From Candidatus Undinarchaeales archaeon (GTDB lineage: Archaea > SpSt-1190 > JASMDC01), in contig JASMDC010000027.1 of NCBI GenBank assembly GCA_030753015.1, forward strand, positions 1-46,106: a DNA stretch of 46,106 bases, given 5' to 3'. Both the position numbers and the translations under genes were made by a program. Numbering within the stretch: the first letter of the stretch is position 1; the number at the start of each line of letters is the position of its first letter. This document shows, piece by piece, positions 30,909 to 39,315 of the stretch. The notes under the pieces are model-generated. The model had not been told where the DNA came from and made no database searches. It worked only from the letters and a program-made list of their open reading frames with translations.

Positions 30909-31643
30909 ATGAAGATAGCATTCGACGAGTTCCATAAGGACAAGAAGTATTTTTCTATCGACGATGATGACCAGAACGGGTACGAGCAGCTGGGAGATTT
31001 CCTCAAGGGAAAGGGTATCGAATGTATCCAGTCCACGAATCCCTTAACGTCCATTCCCGCTGATGTGGACGTGCTCGTTATCCCCTTCCCCAAGCGGAGG
31101 TTCGACGGGTCCGAGGTCAAAGAGATCACCGCCTTCATCAAGGAGCGGGGCAAGGGACTGTTGATGCTCTCCGAGTGGGGGGGTATCTTCGACAACGTCG
31201 AGAACCTCAACCAGATGGCTATCAACTTCGAGATCAAGTTCAATCCCGACCGGGTATGCGATTGGGAGAACCGGATCCAGATCCCCTTCAAGTCCAAGGC
31301 ACACGCGTTCTACATCAAGGGTTTCTCGCAGCACTACCCGTTCACCAAGGACCTCAAGGAGCTCGTGTGCATCTCCGGCAGCTCCCTCAAGCCCGCCAAC
31401 CAGGGCATGATCGCCGCTTGGGCGGGCGAGCGCTCTTGGAGCGACGAGGACGGTGACTCATCCTATGACGAGGGCGAAGCGTTCGGGTACGTGCCCATCG
31501 TCGTCGCCAATGTGTGTGGTGACGCACAGGGACGTGTTGTCTGCTGTGGCGATGCGTCGCTCCTGGCCAATGCCCAGTTCAAGGAGTCCGAGCACCAGAA
31601 GTTCGCCCATTCCCTCTTCCAGTGGCTTGGCAAGGAGCTTTGA
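30909..31643 (+). CDS. DUF4350/GATase1-like protein, paralogue of the gene at 1867
   Basis: A 244-residue soluble protein starting MKIAFDEFHKDKKYFSIDDDD. Strand and turn elements: CIQSTNPLTSIPADVDVLVIPFPKRR, EVKEITAFIKERGKGLLMLSEWGG, NRIQIPFKSKAHAFYIKG and a C-terminal GRVVCCGDASLLANAQFK followed by FAHSLFQWLGKEL. A negatively charged loop (WSDEDGDSSYDEGEAFG) parallels that of the protein at 1867. The opening (DEFH, then a dynamic segment) is typical of DUF4350 proteins, which bind rather than cleave. A GGAAGGTG site 10 nt ahead of the ATG indicates a leadered message, unlike its paralogue. It is followed within 12 nt by the gene at 31655, so both may be one operon. Confidence 0.75.
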   Translation: MKIAFDEFHKDKKYFSIDDDDQNGYEQLGDFLKGKGIECIQSTNPLTSIPADVDVLVIPFPKRRFDGSEVKEITAFIKERGKGLLMLSEWGGIFDNVENLNQMAINFEIKFNPDRVCDWENRIQIPFKSKAHAFYIKGFSQHYPFTKDLKELVCISGSSLKPANQGMIAAWAGERSWSDEDGDSSYDEGEAFGYVPIVVANVCGDAQGRVVCCGDASLLANAQFKESEHQKFAHSLFQWLGKEL

Positions 31644-31654
31644 ACGCTCCACCC

Positions 31655-32185
31655 ATGGACGTTGGCCGCGATGCCGAGCGGCGGATGCTGCTCGAACTGT
31701 CGCCCGAGAGGCTCATCGACCTGCTTCTAGCTCAGACGCGGGACCTCTGGGCAGTGGACGGACTGTATTTTCTGGGCATCGAGGAGCGGTACGGTACTGA
31801 GGCCGCGACCGATGTGGACCGCCAGGTGTGGGGAGCAATGGGACGCATCGAGGCATCACGGCTCCGGCGGGCGCTCGGTATCGAGGGCAACGACCTGGCG
31901 ACCATGCTGACCGCGCTCCGGTACACCAGCTGGATGCTGGACCTCGAGCACAAGGAGCTCGAGGTCGAGGAGGACCGTGCTGTGCTCCGGATCACTTCTT
32001 GTCGCACTCAGCTCACGCGACGGAACAAGGGCCTTGGGGAGTTCCCGTGCAAGCCTGTCCGCTACGGGTACCTTGCGGCCTTCGCGGGCGCGTTCTCGTC
32101 GGACATCGAGGTACGGTGCCTCCAATGCCCACCCGGTGAGCACGACGACGACCTATGGTGCGCATGGGAGTTCGTGCAGAGATAG
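31655..32185 (+). CDS. DUF6125-like protein
   Basis: A 176-residue protein beginning MDVGRDAERRMLLELSPERLIDLLLAQTRDLWAVDGLYFLGIEERYG, a helical N-terminal part. The C-terminal part has ITSCRTQLTRRNKGLGEFPCKPVRYGYLAAFAGAFS and VRCLQCPPGEHDDDLWCAWEF, with conserved-looking Cys and acidic residues that suggest a metal site. The ending CPPxEHxDDLWCxWEF is what I associate with DUF6125, of unknown function and related to an L-2-amino-thiazoline-4-carboxylate hydrolase-like group; this is from memory. ATG 31655 is preferred to a GTG at 31622 lying inside the preceding gene. Probably cotranscribed with the DUF4350-like gene. Confidence 0.7.
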   Translation: MDVGRDAERRMLLELSPERLIDLLLAQTRDLWAVDGLYFLGIEERYGTEAATDVDRQVWGAMGRIEASRLRRALGIEGNDLATMLTALRYTSWMLDLEHKELEVEEDRAVLRITSCRTQLTRRNKGLGEFPCKPVRYGYLAAFAGAFSSDIEVRCLQCPPGEHDDDLWCAWEFVQR

Positions 32186-32232
32186 TAGGTCCCACAGGAG
32201 CCCTTTAGAGCAGCAACGAGAAGAAGAGAGAG

Positions 32233-32255
32233 CGGGTCCCCGTTGGGGGGACCCG
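32233..32255. terminator. Bidirectional stem-loop between convergent genes
   Basis: CGGGTCCCC (32233-32241) pairs fully with GGGGACCCG (32247-32255) around a five-base loop, a nine-bp GC-rich stem. It lies between the convergent genes ending at 32185 and 32277. A terminator or RNA-stabilising role for both is inferred; archaeal termination often uses T-runs, which are weak here. Confidence 0.5.
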
Positions 32256-32276
32256 ACGCGAAGCCATCGACCTAGT

Positions 32277-32522
32277 TCAACCAGTGAGGACGGCGTGGGA
32301 CACGATCCCCAGGGTGATGACCACGGAAGCGAGCACGATGGCGACAGCCATGTTGCCCTTCTCCAGCTCCTTCATCTCCTCGAGACCGGGTGTGGCGGCG
32401 TCAAAGATCTTGAACGTTGCCGGGATGCAGAGACCGAGAGCGATACCACCCACGAGCACCCACGCGACCGCGAGGACCATCTGGGTGACGGTCTGTACTA
32501 TGTCAATATTTCCAACGACCAT
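32277..32522 (-). CDS. DUF350/UPF0719-like small membrane protein
   Basis: An 81-residue protein with two membrane helices: TVTQMVLAVAWVLVGGIALGLCIP and NMAVAIVLASVVITLGIVSHAVL, joined by a short loop containing KELEKGN. The pairing of a Gly/Ala-rich helix with ELEKGNMAVAIVL is the DUF350 signature as I know it; its role is unknown. Full DUF350 proteins carry two such units, so this is a half-length member. The TATA-like GCTTTAAAGG (about 32559-32568) lies about 40 nt from the ATG, giving a short leader. It is divergent from the glycosyltransferase at 32658. Confidence 0.7.
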   Translation of the reverse strand: MVVGNIDIVQTVTQMVLAVAWVLVGGIALGLCIPATFKIFDAATPGLEEMKELEKGNMAVAIVLASVVITLGIVSHAVLTG

Positions 32523-32657
32523 TTTAATGACCTTAGAAGCAGGTGGGATAGGTATCCTTTAAAGCCTTTTGCCCTCCGGTCGACGAATCGGGTCTATTCA
32601 ACATATAACGTTTGGGTGACATCTCTACCACGCGGCCCCGATATAGATGGTGACCTC

Positions 32658-34196
32658 ATGGGACTCCCCTTCCTCGTACCCCGTGTCCTCTCCCTCGCGC
32701 TCGTTCTTCTAATCTCCCTCCTCGTCCACCTCCGCCGTGAGATCGAGGCCGCCCTGCCCCGCACGGCCAAGGGCCATCGCTCCCTCCTGGCTGTGGTGCT
32801 CGTGCTCGGCCTAGTGCTCCGGCTCAACGGTCCCTTCGCCCACGCGGTGTACATGGACGAGTGGAGCTATCTCGAGGGTGCTCGCACCCTCCTCCTCACG
32901 GGACGCCATGAGCTCTGTCGGGACGGTATCGTGCTCCAGTGCGCTGTGACCGGGGGAACATCAGATCCAACTGGCTACCCACTGGCAGCTGCTATGACGT
33001 TCTCCCTGGCGGGAGTGGGTGCAGGCCAAGCGATGGTGCTCAATCTGGCTGCAGGGATCGCTACCATTGGTGCGGTCTATCTCCTCGCTCTTGTCCTCCT
33101 TCGTCGCCCTTGGGCCGCATTGGCCGCCGCCATCCTCATGGCGACGCTCCCTCTCCACGTGCGCCACTCGTCCACCGCCGGCACCGAGGTAGTGTCCCTT
33201 TTCATGGTCACGGTGGCGCTCCTATGCGCCGCTCTCGTCCCCCTGATACCGCGTAGGACCACCCTTGGTGCGGCCATACTCACCGCCATACTCGCAGTGT
33301 CCGTCCGGCCCGAGAATCTCCTCGTCCTCCCCCTGGCCGCCCTCTTCGCTGCGAGGGGGTCAGGCCGTCGTCTGGTCCGCAGTCCGGTCGCCGTGCTGGC
33401 GACAATAGTTCTCGTGCTGCCCTTGGTCAGCAGTCGAGCGGGGGCCGCTGAAGCCTGGTCGTTCTCCCTGGCGTACGTAGCGGGGAAGATCAATTACCTT
33501 TACTTCTGGGCAGGGCTCACCACCCACCTCACCCCACTATTCCATACACCCGTGCTCGCCATCCTGGCCCTGGGTGGCGTCTGGGAACTTCGACGTCGGG
33601 ACCGGGCAACCCTGGGTCTTCTCACGACGTGGTTCGGCTCGTTCTTCGTGGTGTACCTTGCATACGTGCTCTCCGCGTCGTACCGCTTCATGCTGACCTG
33701 CTATCCCCCCATCCTCCTCCTGGCCGGCCTGGGAGCGGAGGGTGTTGCCAATCGAGCAGGTGGTTCAAAGGGTGGCGCCCTTGCACTGGCCGCCCTCCTC
33801 GTGGCGGTCGTGCCCGCCCTACCAACGGGGCTCGATCCCGGGGACCAGCACCACGTGTTCCAGCCCGAGGTGGACTTCCTCGTGGCCGCAACACGGCACC
33901 TCCCGCCGGGGTGCACAATCGTCACGTTCAATCCCTTCCTGGTGACCTTTGTTACGGATCGTCCGGCCTTGGACATCGGCTTGGGAGAGGTCGCCTTTGA
34001 TCGGTCCAGCCGGGGTGGATGCCTGGCGCTCTTCGAGGACTCCTTCTGCTCCTGGCGCCCCAACGAGAATTCCGATCCTGAACGTTGCGATTTCTACCAT
34101 CGTAACTTCGAGCTGGAGGAAGTGCGTAGTGCCGTTAACTCACGAACGAAAACGTCGGTCAGCCTTTCTATCCTTAGCCCTAGGACGGGAAGCTAA
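32658..34196 (+). CDS. GT-C (PMT/GT39-like) membrane glycosyltransferase, fourth member
   Basis: A 512-residue polytopic enzyme beginning MGLPFLVPRVLSLALVLLIS. The first outer loop has VYMDEWSYLEGARTLLLTG, with the Asp-Glu pair expected for GT-C. It also has PTGYPLAAAMTFSLAG, ATLPLHVRHSSTAGTEV, SVRPENLLVLPLAALF and YRFMLTCYPPILLLAGLG, equivalents of blocks in the three MPSPLAL paralogues but more distant, without their C-terminal ALYRV ending. ATG 32658 is supported by GGTGA five nt ahead and by alignment of its N-terminus with those genes; the open frame far upstream is not coding. Its stop overlaps that of the convergent gene at 34193 within CTAA. Probably decorates a surface protein such as those encoded next door. 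Confidence 0.82.
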   Translation: MGLPFLVPRVLSLALVLLISLLVHLRREIEAALPRTAKGHRSLLAVVLVLGLVLRLNGPFAHAVYMDEWSYLEGARTLLLTGRHELCRDGIVLQCAVTGGTSDPTGYPLAAAMTFSLAGVGAGQAMVLNLAAGIATIGAVYLLALVLLRRPWAALAAAILMATLPLHVRHSSTAGTEVVSLFMVTVALLCAALVPLIPRRTTLGAAILTAILAVSVRPENLLVLPLAALFAARGSGRRLVRSPVAVLATIVLVLPLVSSRAGAAEAWSFSLAYVAGKINYLYFWAGLTTHLTPLFHTPVLAILALGGVWELRRRDRATLGLLTTWFGSFFVVYLAYVLSASYRFMLTCYPPILLLAGLGAEGVANRAGGSKGGALALAALLVAVVPALPTGLDPGDQHHVFQPEVDFLVAATRHLPPGCTIVTFNPFLVTFVTDRPALDIGLGEVAFDRSSRGGCLALFEDSFCSWRPNENSDPERCDFYHRNFELEEVRSAVNSRTKTSVSLSILSPRTGS

Positions 34197-34858
34197 TACT
34201 GTTGCTGCTGGTAGTAGTTGTAATAGGACTGGCCGCCGTACCCGCGCCCGTAGTAGTACGGCATTGACTGGGGTTGGGCCATGGCCGCGGCCTTCTCCTC
34301 CTTCTGCTGCTTGATAAGGAGAACGACTGAGCCGATGAACACAACGGCGGCAATGCCTCCGACGACCATGAGCAGGCTCTCGTTCGGCCCCGTTCCCTCG
34401 GGGATCGGGAGCTCGATCGGTTCGGGCGTGGGTGTCGGAGTGAGGGTGATGCCGGCGGTGGCGGGAGTGTCGGCCATGCAGTCCTTGACCGTGATGTCGG
34501 CGGTCTTGGTGGCCTTGTAACCGGGCGCGGTCGACGTAGTGGCCGTGATCGTGAGCTCGTGCGAACCCGCGGAGACCATTGGCGGGATTACGAACTGTAT
34601 GCGGTTGACGGCGGCCACTCCCATACCGAGGTTGAACTCCCACGCCTTGCGAAGACAGAAGTCGGACGCAGGCCCATCGAGTTTGATTGTGAAGAGGGCG
34701 TTACCATCGAGTTTGTTGGTAAGTGTCACGTCCATGGACTTGTCCTCGCCACGACAGGCGTCCCAGCCCTCGTTCGCGACATCGATCTCCATTATCTTGA
34801 GAGCGGTCGAACTGGTGACGAGTAAAAGCACCAGAAACGCCGCGAACCTCACTCTCAT
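34193..34858 (-). CDS. Secreted membrane-anchored surface protein with Q/Y-rich tail
   Basis: A 221-residue protein with a signal peptide (MRVRFAAFLVLLLVTSSTALK), an Ig-like extracellular domain, and a Pro/Thr linker (LTPTPTPEPIELPIPEG). A membrane helix follows (LLMVVGGIAAVVFIGSVVLL), then a short cytoplasmic tail rich in Tyr and Gln ending YYNYYQQQQY. Two Cys pairs may form disulfides outside. ATG 34858 fits the signal peptide; the longer frame from 35026 does not. It is divergent from the giant surface protein at 34938, which has the same order of linker, helix and Q/Y-rich tail. The two probably share a membrane complex or a tail-binding partner. Function unknown. Confidence 0.8.
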   Translation of the reverse strand: MRVRFAAFLVLLLVTSSTALKIMEIDVANEGWDACRGEDKSMDVTLTNKLDGNALFTIKLDGPASDFCLRKAWEFNLGMGVAAVNRIQFVIPPMVSAGSHELTITATTSTAPGYKATKTADITVKDCMADTPATAGITLTPTPTPEPIELPIPEGTGPNESLLMVVGGIAAVVFIGSVVLLIKQQKEEKAAAMAQPQSMPYYYGRGYGGQSYYNYYQQQQY

Positions 34859-34883
34859 GGCTGTATGACCAAAGGTGCTAATT

Positions 34884-34916
34884 GTTTTTATATATTGGCA
34901 GGTGTTATATATTACG
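34884..34916. promoter_or_regulatory. Divergent promoter region with two TATA-like boxes
   Basis: Between the two surface-protein genes lie TTTTTATATATT (34886-34897) and TTATATATTA (34905-34914), each TATA-like on both strands. The first is about 34 nt from the minus-strand ATG at 34858. Either could serve the plus-strand gene, whose start at 34938 is preceded by GAGGTGA, six nt away. Confidence 0.55.
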
Positions 34917-34937
34917 CAGTACTTAGAGGTGAATATC

Positions 34938-37900
34938 ATGCGCGCGGCCACTGCCTTGCTAATCATTATCATTCTGCTCGCACCCTCTGCCCTGGCTGAG
35001 AACAACCATGTCTGGTTCGATACCAAGGACGGTCCCGAAACAAAGAGCGTGACTGTGTACTGGGGTGAGACAGAGCGCGTCCCGATCTACCTCCGCCATA
35101 ATTACACTTTCATCAAGAAGCTTGACGTGGTGTTCGCCATCGACATCTCCGGCTCCATGGTGGACGATCTTCAGCAGCTACGCACCCAATGGAACAGCAT
35201 CCTCTCCATGTTCTCCCGGTTCTCCCAGAACGACTACCGCATCGCTTTCGTCCCTTACTCGGGGAAGCAGACGTTGCGTGTGGACGAGAGCCTCGTCACC
35301 GCCTTCCTCTCAAGCCAGACCCAGGTCAACGATATCACCCAGTACATGGAGCAGCTACCCACCTCCTCGAGCGTGGGTGGGGGCGGTGGGTGCCGCGAGT
35401 ACACCTATGACGCTCTCTACTTCATCGCCAACAGCGGCTGGACCACCATCCCCCGGCTGAACTGCTACCCGGTCGGAGAGGCGTGCGAGTGGCGTGAGGA
35501 CGCCCTCAAGGTCGTGTACGTCATCACCGACGCTGGTGTGGAGGCGGACCAGTACGATATGCTCAAGCGTCTTGTCACCAACGCCTACATGAACGCGGGC
35601 GTCTACCTGTTCGGCATCACGCCCGGCGATAAGTCGGCATGCCCACCCACATGCGAGTGCAAGAGCGGTGGCTCCCTGTGCTCGGTCAACGAGGACTGTT
35701 GCTCGGATGAGTGCAACGGTGGTTCGTGCTCTTCGCCCATGGACCCGTGCTATGACCTCGTCCACGCGGCCCCCGCCACGGGCGGCCAGTATTACAGCGG
35801 CTTCCATCTCTCCTTCCTTGAGCAGCAGCTGGCAAAGGCGTTCGAGGACATCGATTACAACACCTTCAAGGTTACCCTGAGCCACGCGGGCGCGCTCATG
35901 ACCATCGTCGACGGTCTGGAGAACTGCCCCAGCGGCGAGGGGAAGTGCATCGACCTCGAGGTGGGCGAGTGCAAGACCCCGGAGGCACACCCGTGCGGTA
36001 AGCTCTTCTATCTCGATGTCACGGCTCCCGATAACACCGATCCCCAGAGCTACAGCCAGTCCATTACCACCGAGATCCAGGGCACAGCGATCAAGGAATC
36101 CATCGAGCTCACCGTCGATGTCAAGGTCCCGGCCGACCTGACAACGGACATACGTGCCGTGTACGACGAGGGCAAGACCTACGTGTTCTTCAACGTGAAG
36201 AACACCGGGAAAAGCCGTGTGACGCCCCGGTTCGACCAGTTCGGGCTCACCTGCCAGACCGTGGAGGCGCGCCTGTCCTTCCCCATGCAGCTCACGGACC
36301 TTGATCCGGGAGAGTCGTTCCTGGGCATCGGAGTGTGCACCGACGTGTTCGGTGTGGACGAGGACGTGAACGTCGAGCTCACAATGAGCTTCGGCGATGC
36401 CGAGCAGGACAAAGCGGTCGAGGAGAAGTTGCTGAAGGTCACCGCTAATCCTGACATATTCTCGGGTCAGGCCACCTACTACCCCGTGGGGCAACGGATC
36501 GATATCCAGGTCTCGGGCAGCGGGCTTGAGTACGCCCTGGTCCGCGTGGCCAACAAGAACACCGATAACGACGAGGTGACGCCCAAGAAGCGCACGACCA
36601 TGCTACAGAACATCTCCCTCCCGGGCATCTCACCGGAGGTCATGGACCGCAGCGACATCATCGTGTACGCCAAGGCTGGCGGAGCCATCTCCCGGCGGCG
36701 CATCTCGCCCGGCCATGCTTACTTCGACGTTGAGGCCCCCGGGACGGCTTTGGGCGACCTGACCGGTTGGGACAAGGGCACCTTCTGGATCACCAGTCCC
36801 TATGAGCATACCATGTACTCCAACGCCAGTCTCCCGATCGTCATCAACACGGTCATGGGCGACACCTTCACCCTCACCGTGAACAACGTGACGGCCTCGG
36901 CCCCCATCAAGTCCACGGACGAGACCAAGAAGTTCACAATGAAGGGCGCCAAAGTCCACGCCAGCCGGCAGAATGGTACCTACGACCGGCGCATCGCGAT
37001 CGACCTGCTCCTGGAGGACGTCAAGGGGACAGCCGAGATCAGCCTACTGGGCACGAAGAGCTCGGGGCTCAAGGTCACCATCAAGTACGAGATCAAGTAC
37101 CCCTATATCGTCGATGTGCTCCCCACGCTCGCCATCATCCCCCGACGCTCAGCGTCCTTCTCCGCTGCGATCACCAACAACCAGGATATCGACGCGCCCA
37201 TGGAACTGTGCACCTGGGGTGAGAAACTGACCGTGACCGTCGACGGCCAGGCGGTGTCCGACAAGACCTGCATCACGGTGCCTTCCATGGTGCCCGGTAC
37301 GCCCAAGAACGTCAACGTCACGGTGACGCTGGACGGCGAGGAGGCCACCTCCCTCACGATGGTGGCGCGCCATCCCTCGGATATCTCGAACAAGCGTACC
37401 ATGACGGTGGCGATCCGCCCCGCCTCCTTCACCGAGTCCACTATGTCGGCCTCGTGCAAGCGGAGCGAGTCACAGATCAAGTGCACCATGCAGTTCACCA
37501 ACTCGGGCAACCTCCCGACCTCGTACTATTACGGATTCGTCGCCGACGGATTCACCACGGATATACCCTTCGCGGAGGTCACCGGCGTCAAGCCACGTGA
37601 CACCCAGGTCAAGACCGTGTCCACCGAGTTCCTCCCTTACGAGATCACTACGCCCCAGCGGGACATCATCAAGGGTCTTGGCAAGATGGTGTTCCTGGCC
37701 AACCTCGTGCTCAAGGACGAGAACTTCACAAAGACGGACGTGTTCGGGGACTCATTGGACGTGTCCTCACTGGTGGGGGCGCTGGAGGGCATGGGTGAGA
37801 TGGGGCTGGCCACCAAGGTCAAGGCTCTCAAGGACACGCCCGGCCAAGCGGTCGCCACCTCGGTTATCCAAGAGACAAAGACCTTCATCGACGCCATCAA

Positions 37901-39296
37901 GGAGAGCGCTGCCACCTCCATGAAGCTCACGACGCGCTCGTCCATCACCGTCCTCCCCTTCATCGCGGACAAGCCCGTGATGGTGGAGGGGAAGACCAAC
38001 GTGACCTTCCGGGAGGACCGGACGAACGTACCCTTCTCGCTCCAGCTTGATACCGAACTTGAAGTGCCCGAACGTATTCCTGCCATGGAGGGCGAGGAGG
38101 TGACATTCACCGCATCGGTCACGAGCCTGGCCCCCTTTGCGGCCTCGTTCGACATCCTTCTCACCAGCTCTGATCCCGACCACCCCACGGTCAAGCTGCT
38201 GGAGAACCAGCGTCTCGAGCCGCGGGGGACGCTCCCCTTGAGCATTCCCATCCCCGCCGGCCTGTCCTCTGGCGAGTACAAGCTCTACCTCAAGACCAGG
38301 CCCCACGGCACCCAGAGCTATACCAAGAGCGCCAGCTCCGTGCTCGAGATATCCCAGGTGCGGCTCATCGACATGGACGTCACGGCCGTCAACACCAGCG
38401 TCAAGGGCCTAGCAGACGCATTACCGCCATTCGTGTTCACCATCACCAATACAGGGAACAGCGAGGAGACCTTCACCGTGACGGCCACATCCGCCACGGA
38501 CAAGGTGATCATTGATCCAGACAAACCCCTGATAAAGCCCGGTGAGGCCAAGGACATCACAGTGACCCTCGTAGTACCGCCCGAGCAGACCGAGGACTTC
38601 CAGGTGGCGCTCGATGTGGCGCCCCGGTCCGACGCTTCGAAGACCAAGCCTCTCATGTTCGACGTGTACGTGGTCTCGCCCGACATCCGTGTTCTGGACT
38701 TCCCTACCAACATCACCGAAGAGGGGACCATCACCTTCGTCAACGAGGGCGACGGTGAGGGCACAGTGTCCGTCCAGCTGGAGGGCCTCAACGCCGAATG
38801 CGTGACCTTGGAGAACGCCACGATCAAACTAGGTCCCGGTGAGCGTGGTACGGTGAAGCTGACGAACGCGTGCCCCGATGCAGGGGACATCAAGGTGCGG
38901 GCCGAGGCTCCGGGATTGTCCGACAGCCGCGACCTCACTCTCAAGCCCAAGCCCACACCCACGCCCGAGCCCACCCCCGTGCCCACACCGACACCCATCC
39001 CAGAGCCGAGTTCCATGTCCAAGGCACCGATCATCGTCCTCGTACTCCTTGCTCTTGGTTCGGTGGGCCTGGTACTGTCCAAGAAGAAGAAGAAGATGAA
39101 GCCCGGGGCCAAGGGTGGCGCCGCGGCGGGCGCCGCCGCCAAGGGCGCGAAAGCAGCCTATGCGCAGCAGTACCCCTACAAGTCCGCGTACATGAACAGC
39201 AAGTATGCCGCCTACTACCGCCAGCAGCAGGCCGGGGGTCAGGCGCAGCAACAACAGCAGGCCATGGCGCGACAGCAACAGATGCAGCGACGGTGA
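34938..39296 (+). CDS. Giant surface protein with von Willebrand A domain
   Basis: A 1452-residue secreted, membrane-anchored protein. Signal peptide MRAATALLIIIILLAPSALA, cleaved before ENN. A VWA domain at about residues 62-290 has the metal-site motif DISGS (69-73) and a Cys-rich insertion (SACPPTCECKSGGSLC, then CSDECNGGSC). Several beta-sandwich repeats follow (VFFNVKNTGKSRVTPRFD, VFTITNTGNSEETFTV, ITFVNEGDGEGTVSV), typical of archaeal S-layer or adhesion proteins. Many N-x-S/T sites suit N-glycosylation. A PTPEPTPVPTPTP linker, membrane helix (APIIVLVLLALGSVGLVLS), KKKKKMK stop and a cytoplasmic tail of about 80 residues rich in A, Q and Y complete it. SD GAGGTGA supports ATG 34938. It could mediate adhesion or cell-cell contact. 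Confidence 0.88.
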   Translation: MRAATALLIIIILLAPSALAENNHVWFDTKDGPETKSVTVYWGETERVPIYLRHNYTFIKKLDVVFAIDISGSMVDDLQQLRTQWNSILSMFSRFSQNDYRIAFVPYSGKQTLRVDESLVTAFLSSQTQVNDITQYMEQLPTSSSVGGGGGCREYTYDALYFIANSGWTTIPRLNCYPVGEACEWREDALKVVYVITDAGVEADQYDMLKRLVTNAYMNAGVYLFGITPGDKSACPPTCECKSGGSLCSVNEDCCSDECNGGSCSSPMDPCYDLVHAAPATGGQYYSGFHLSFLEQQLAKAFEDIDYNTFKVTLSHAGALMTIVDGLENCPSGEGKCIDLEVGECKTPEAHPCGKLFYLDVTAPDNTDPQSYSQSITTEIQGTAIKESIELTVDVKVPADLTTDIRAVYDEGKTYVFFNVKNTGKSRVTPRFDQFGLTCQTVEARLSFPMQLTDLDPGESFLGIGVCTDVFGVDEDVNVELTMSFGDAEQDKAVEEKLLKVTANPDIFSGQATYYPVGQRIDIQVSGSGLEYALVRVANKNTDNDEVTPKKRTTMLQNISLPGISPEVMDRSDIIVYAKAGGAISRRRISPGHAYFDVEAPGTALGDLTGWDKGTFWITSPYEHTMYSNASLPIVINTVMGDTFTLTVNNVTASAPIKSTDETKKFTMKGAKVHASRQNGTYDRRIAIDLLLEDVKGTAEISLLGTKSSGLKVTIKYEIKYPYIVDVLPTLAIIPRRSASFSAAITNNQDIDAPMELCTWGEKLTVTVDGQAVSDKTCITVPSMVPGTPKNVNVTVTLDGEEATSLTMVARHPSDISNKRTMTVAIRPASFTESTMSASCKRSESQIKCTMQFTNSGNLPTSYYYGFVADGFTTDIPFAEVTGVKPRDTQVKTVSTEFLPYEITTPQRDIIKGLGKMVFLANLVLKDENFTKTDVFGDSLDVSSLVGALEGMGEMGLATKVKALKDTPGQAVATSVIQETKTFIDAIKESAATSMKLTTRSSITVLPFIADKPVMVEGKTNVTFREDRTNVPFSLQLDTELEVPERIPAMEGEEVTFTASVTSLAPFAASFDILLTSSDPDHPTVKLLENQRLEPRGTLPLSIPIPAGLSSGEYKLYLKTRPHGTQSYTKSASSVLEISQVRLIDMDVTAVNTSVKGLADALPPFVFTITNTGNSEETFTVTATSATDKVIIDPDKPLIKPGEAKDITVTLVVPPEQTEDFQVALDVAPRSDASKTKPLMFDVYVVSPDIRVLDFPTNITEEGTITFVNEGDGEGTVSVQLEGLNAECVTLENATIKLGPGERGTVKLTNACPDAGDIKVRAEAPGLSDSRDLTLKPKPTPTPEPTPVPTPTPIPEPSSMSKAPIIVLVLLALGSVGLVLSKKKKKMKPGAKGGAAAGAAAKGAKAAYAQQYPYKSAYMNSKYAAYYRQQQAGGQAQQQQQAMARQQQMQRR

Positions 39297-39315
39297 ACGA
39301 TGCAGGGCGCTATCT

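Noticed and set aside
31977..32657. N-terminal extension of the glycosyltransferase at 32658 by more than 200 residues
   Set aside because: It runs in another frame through the genes at 31655 and 32277; paralogues and the SD site support the start at 32658.
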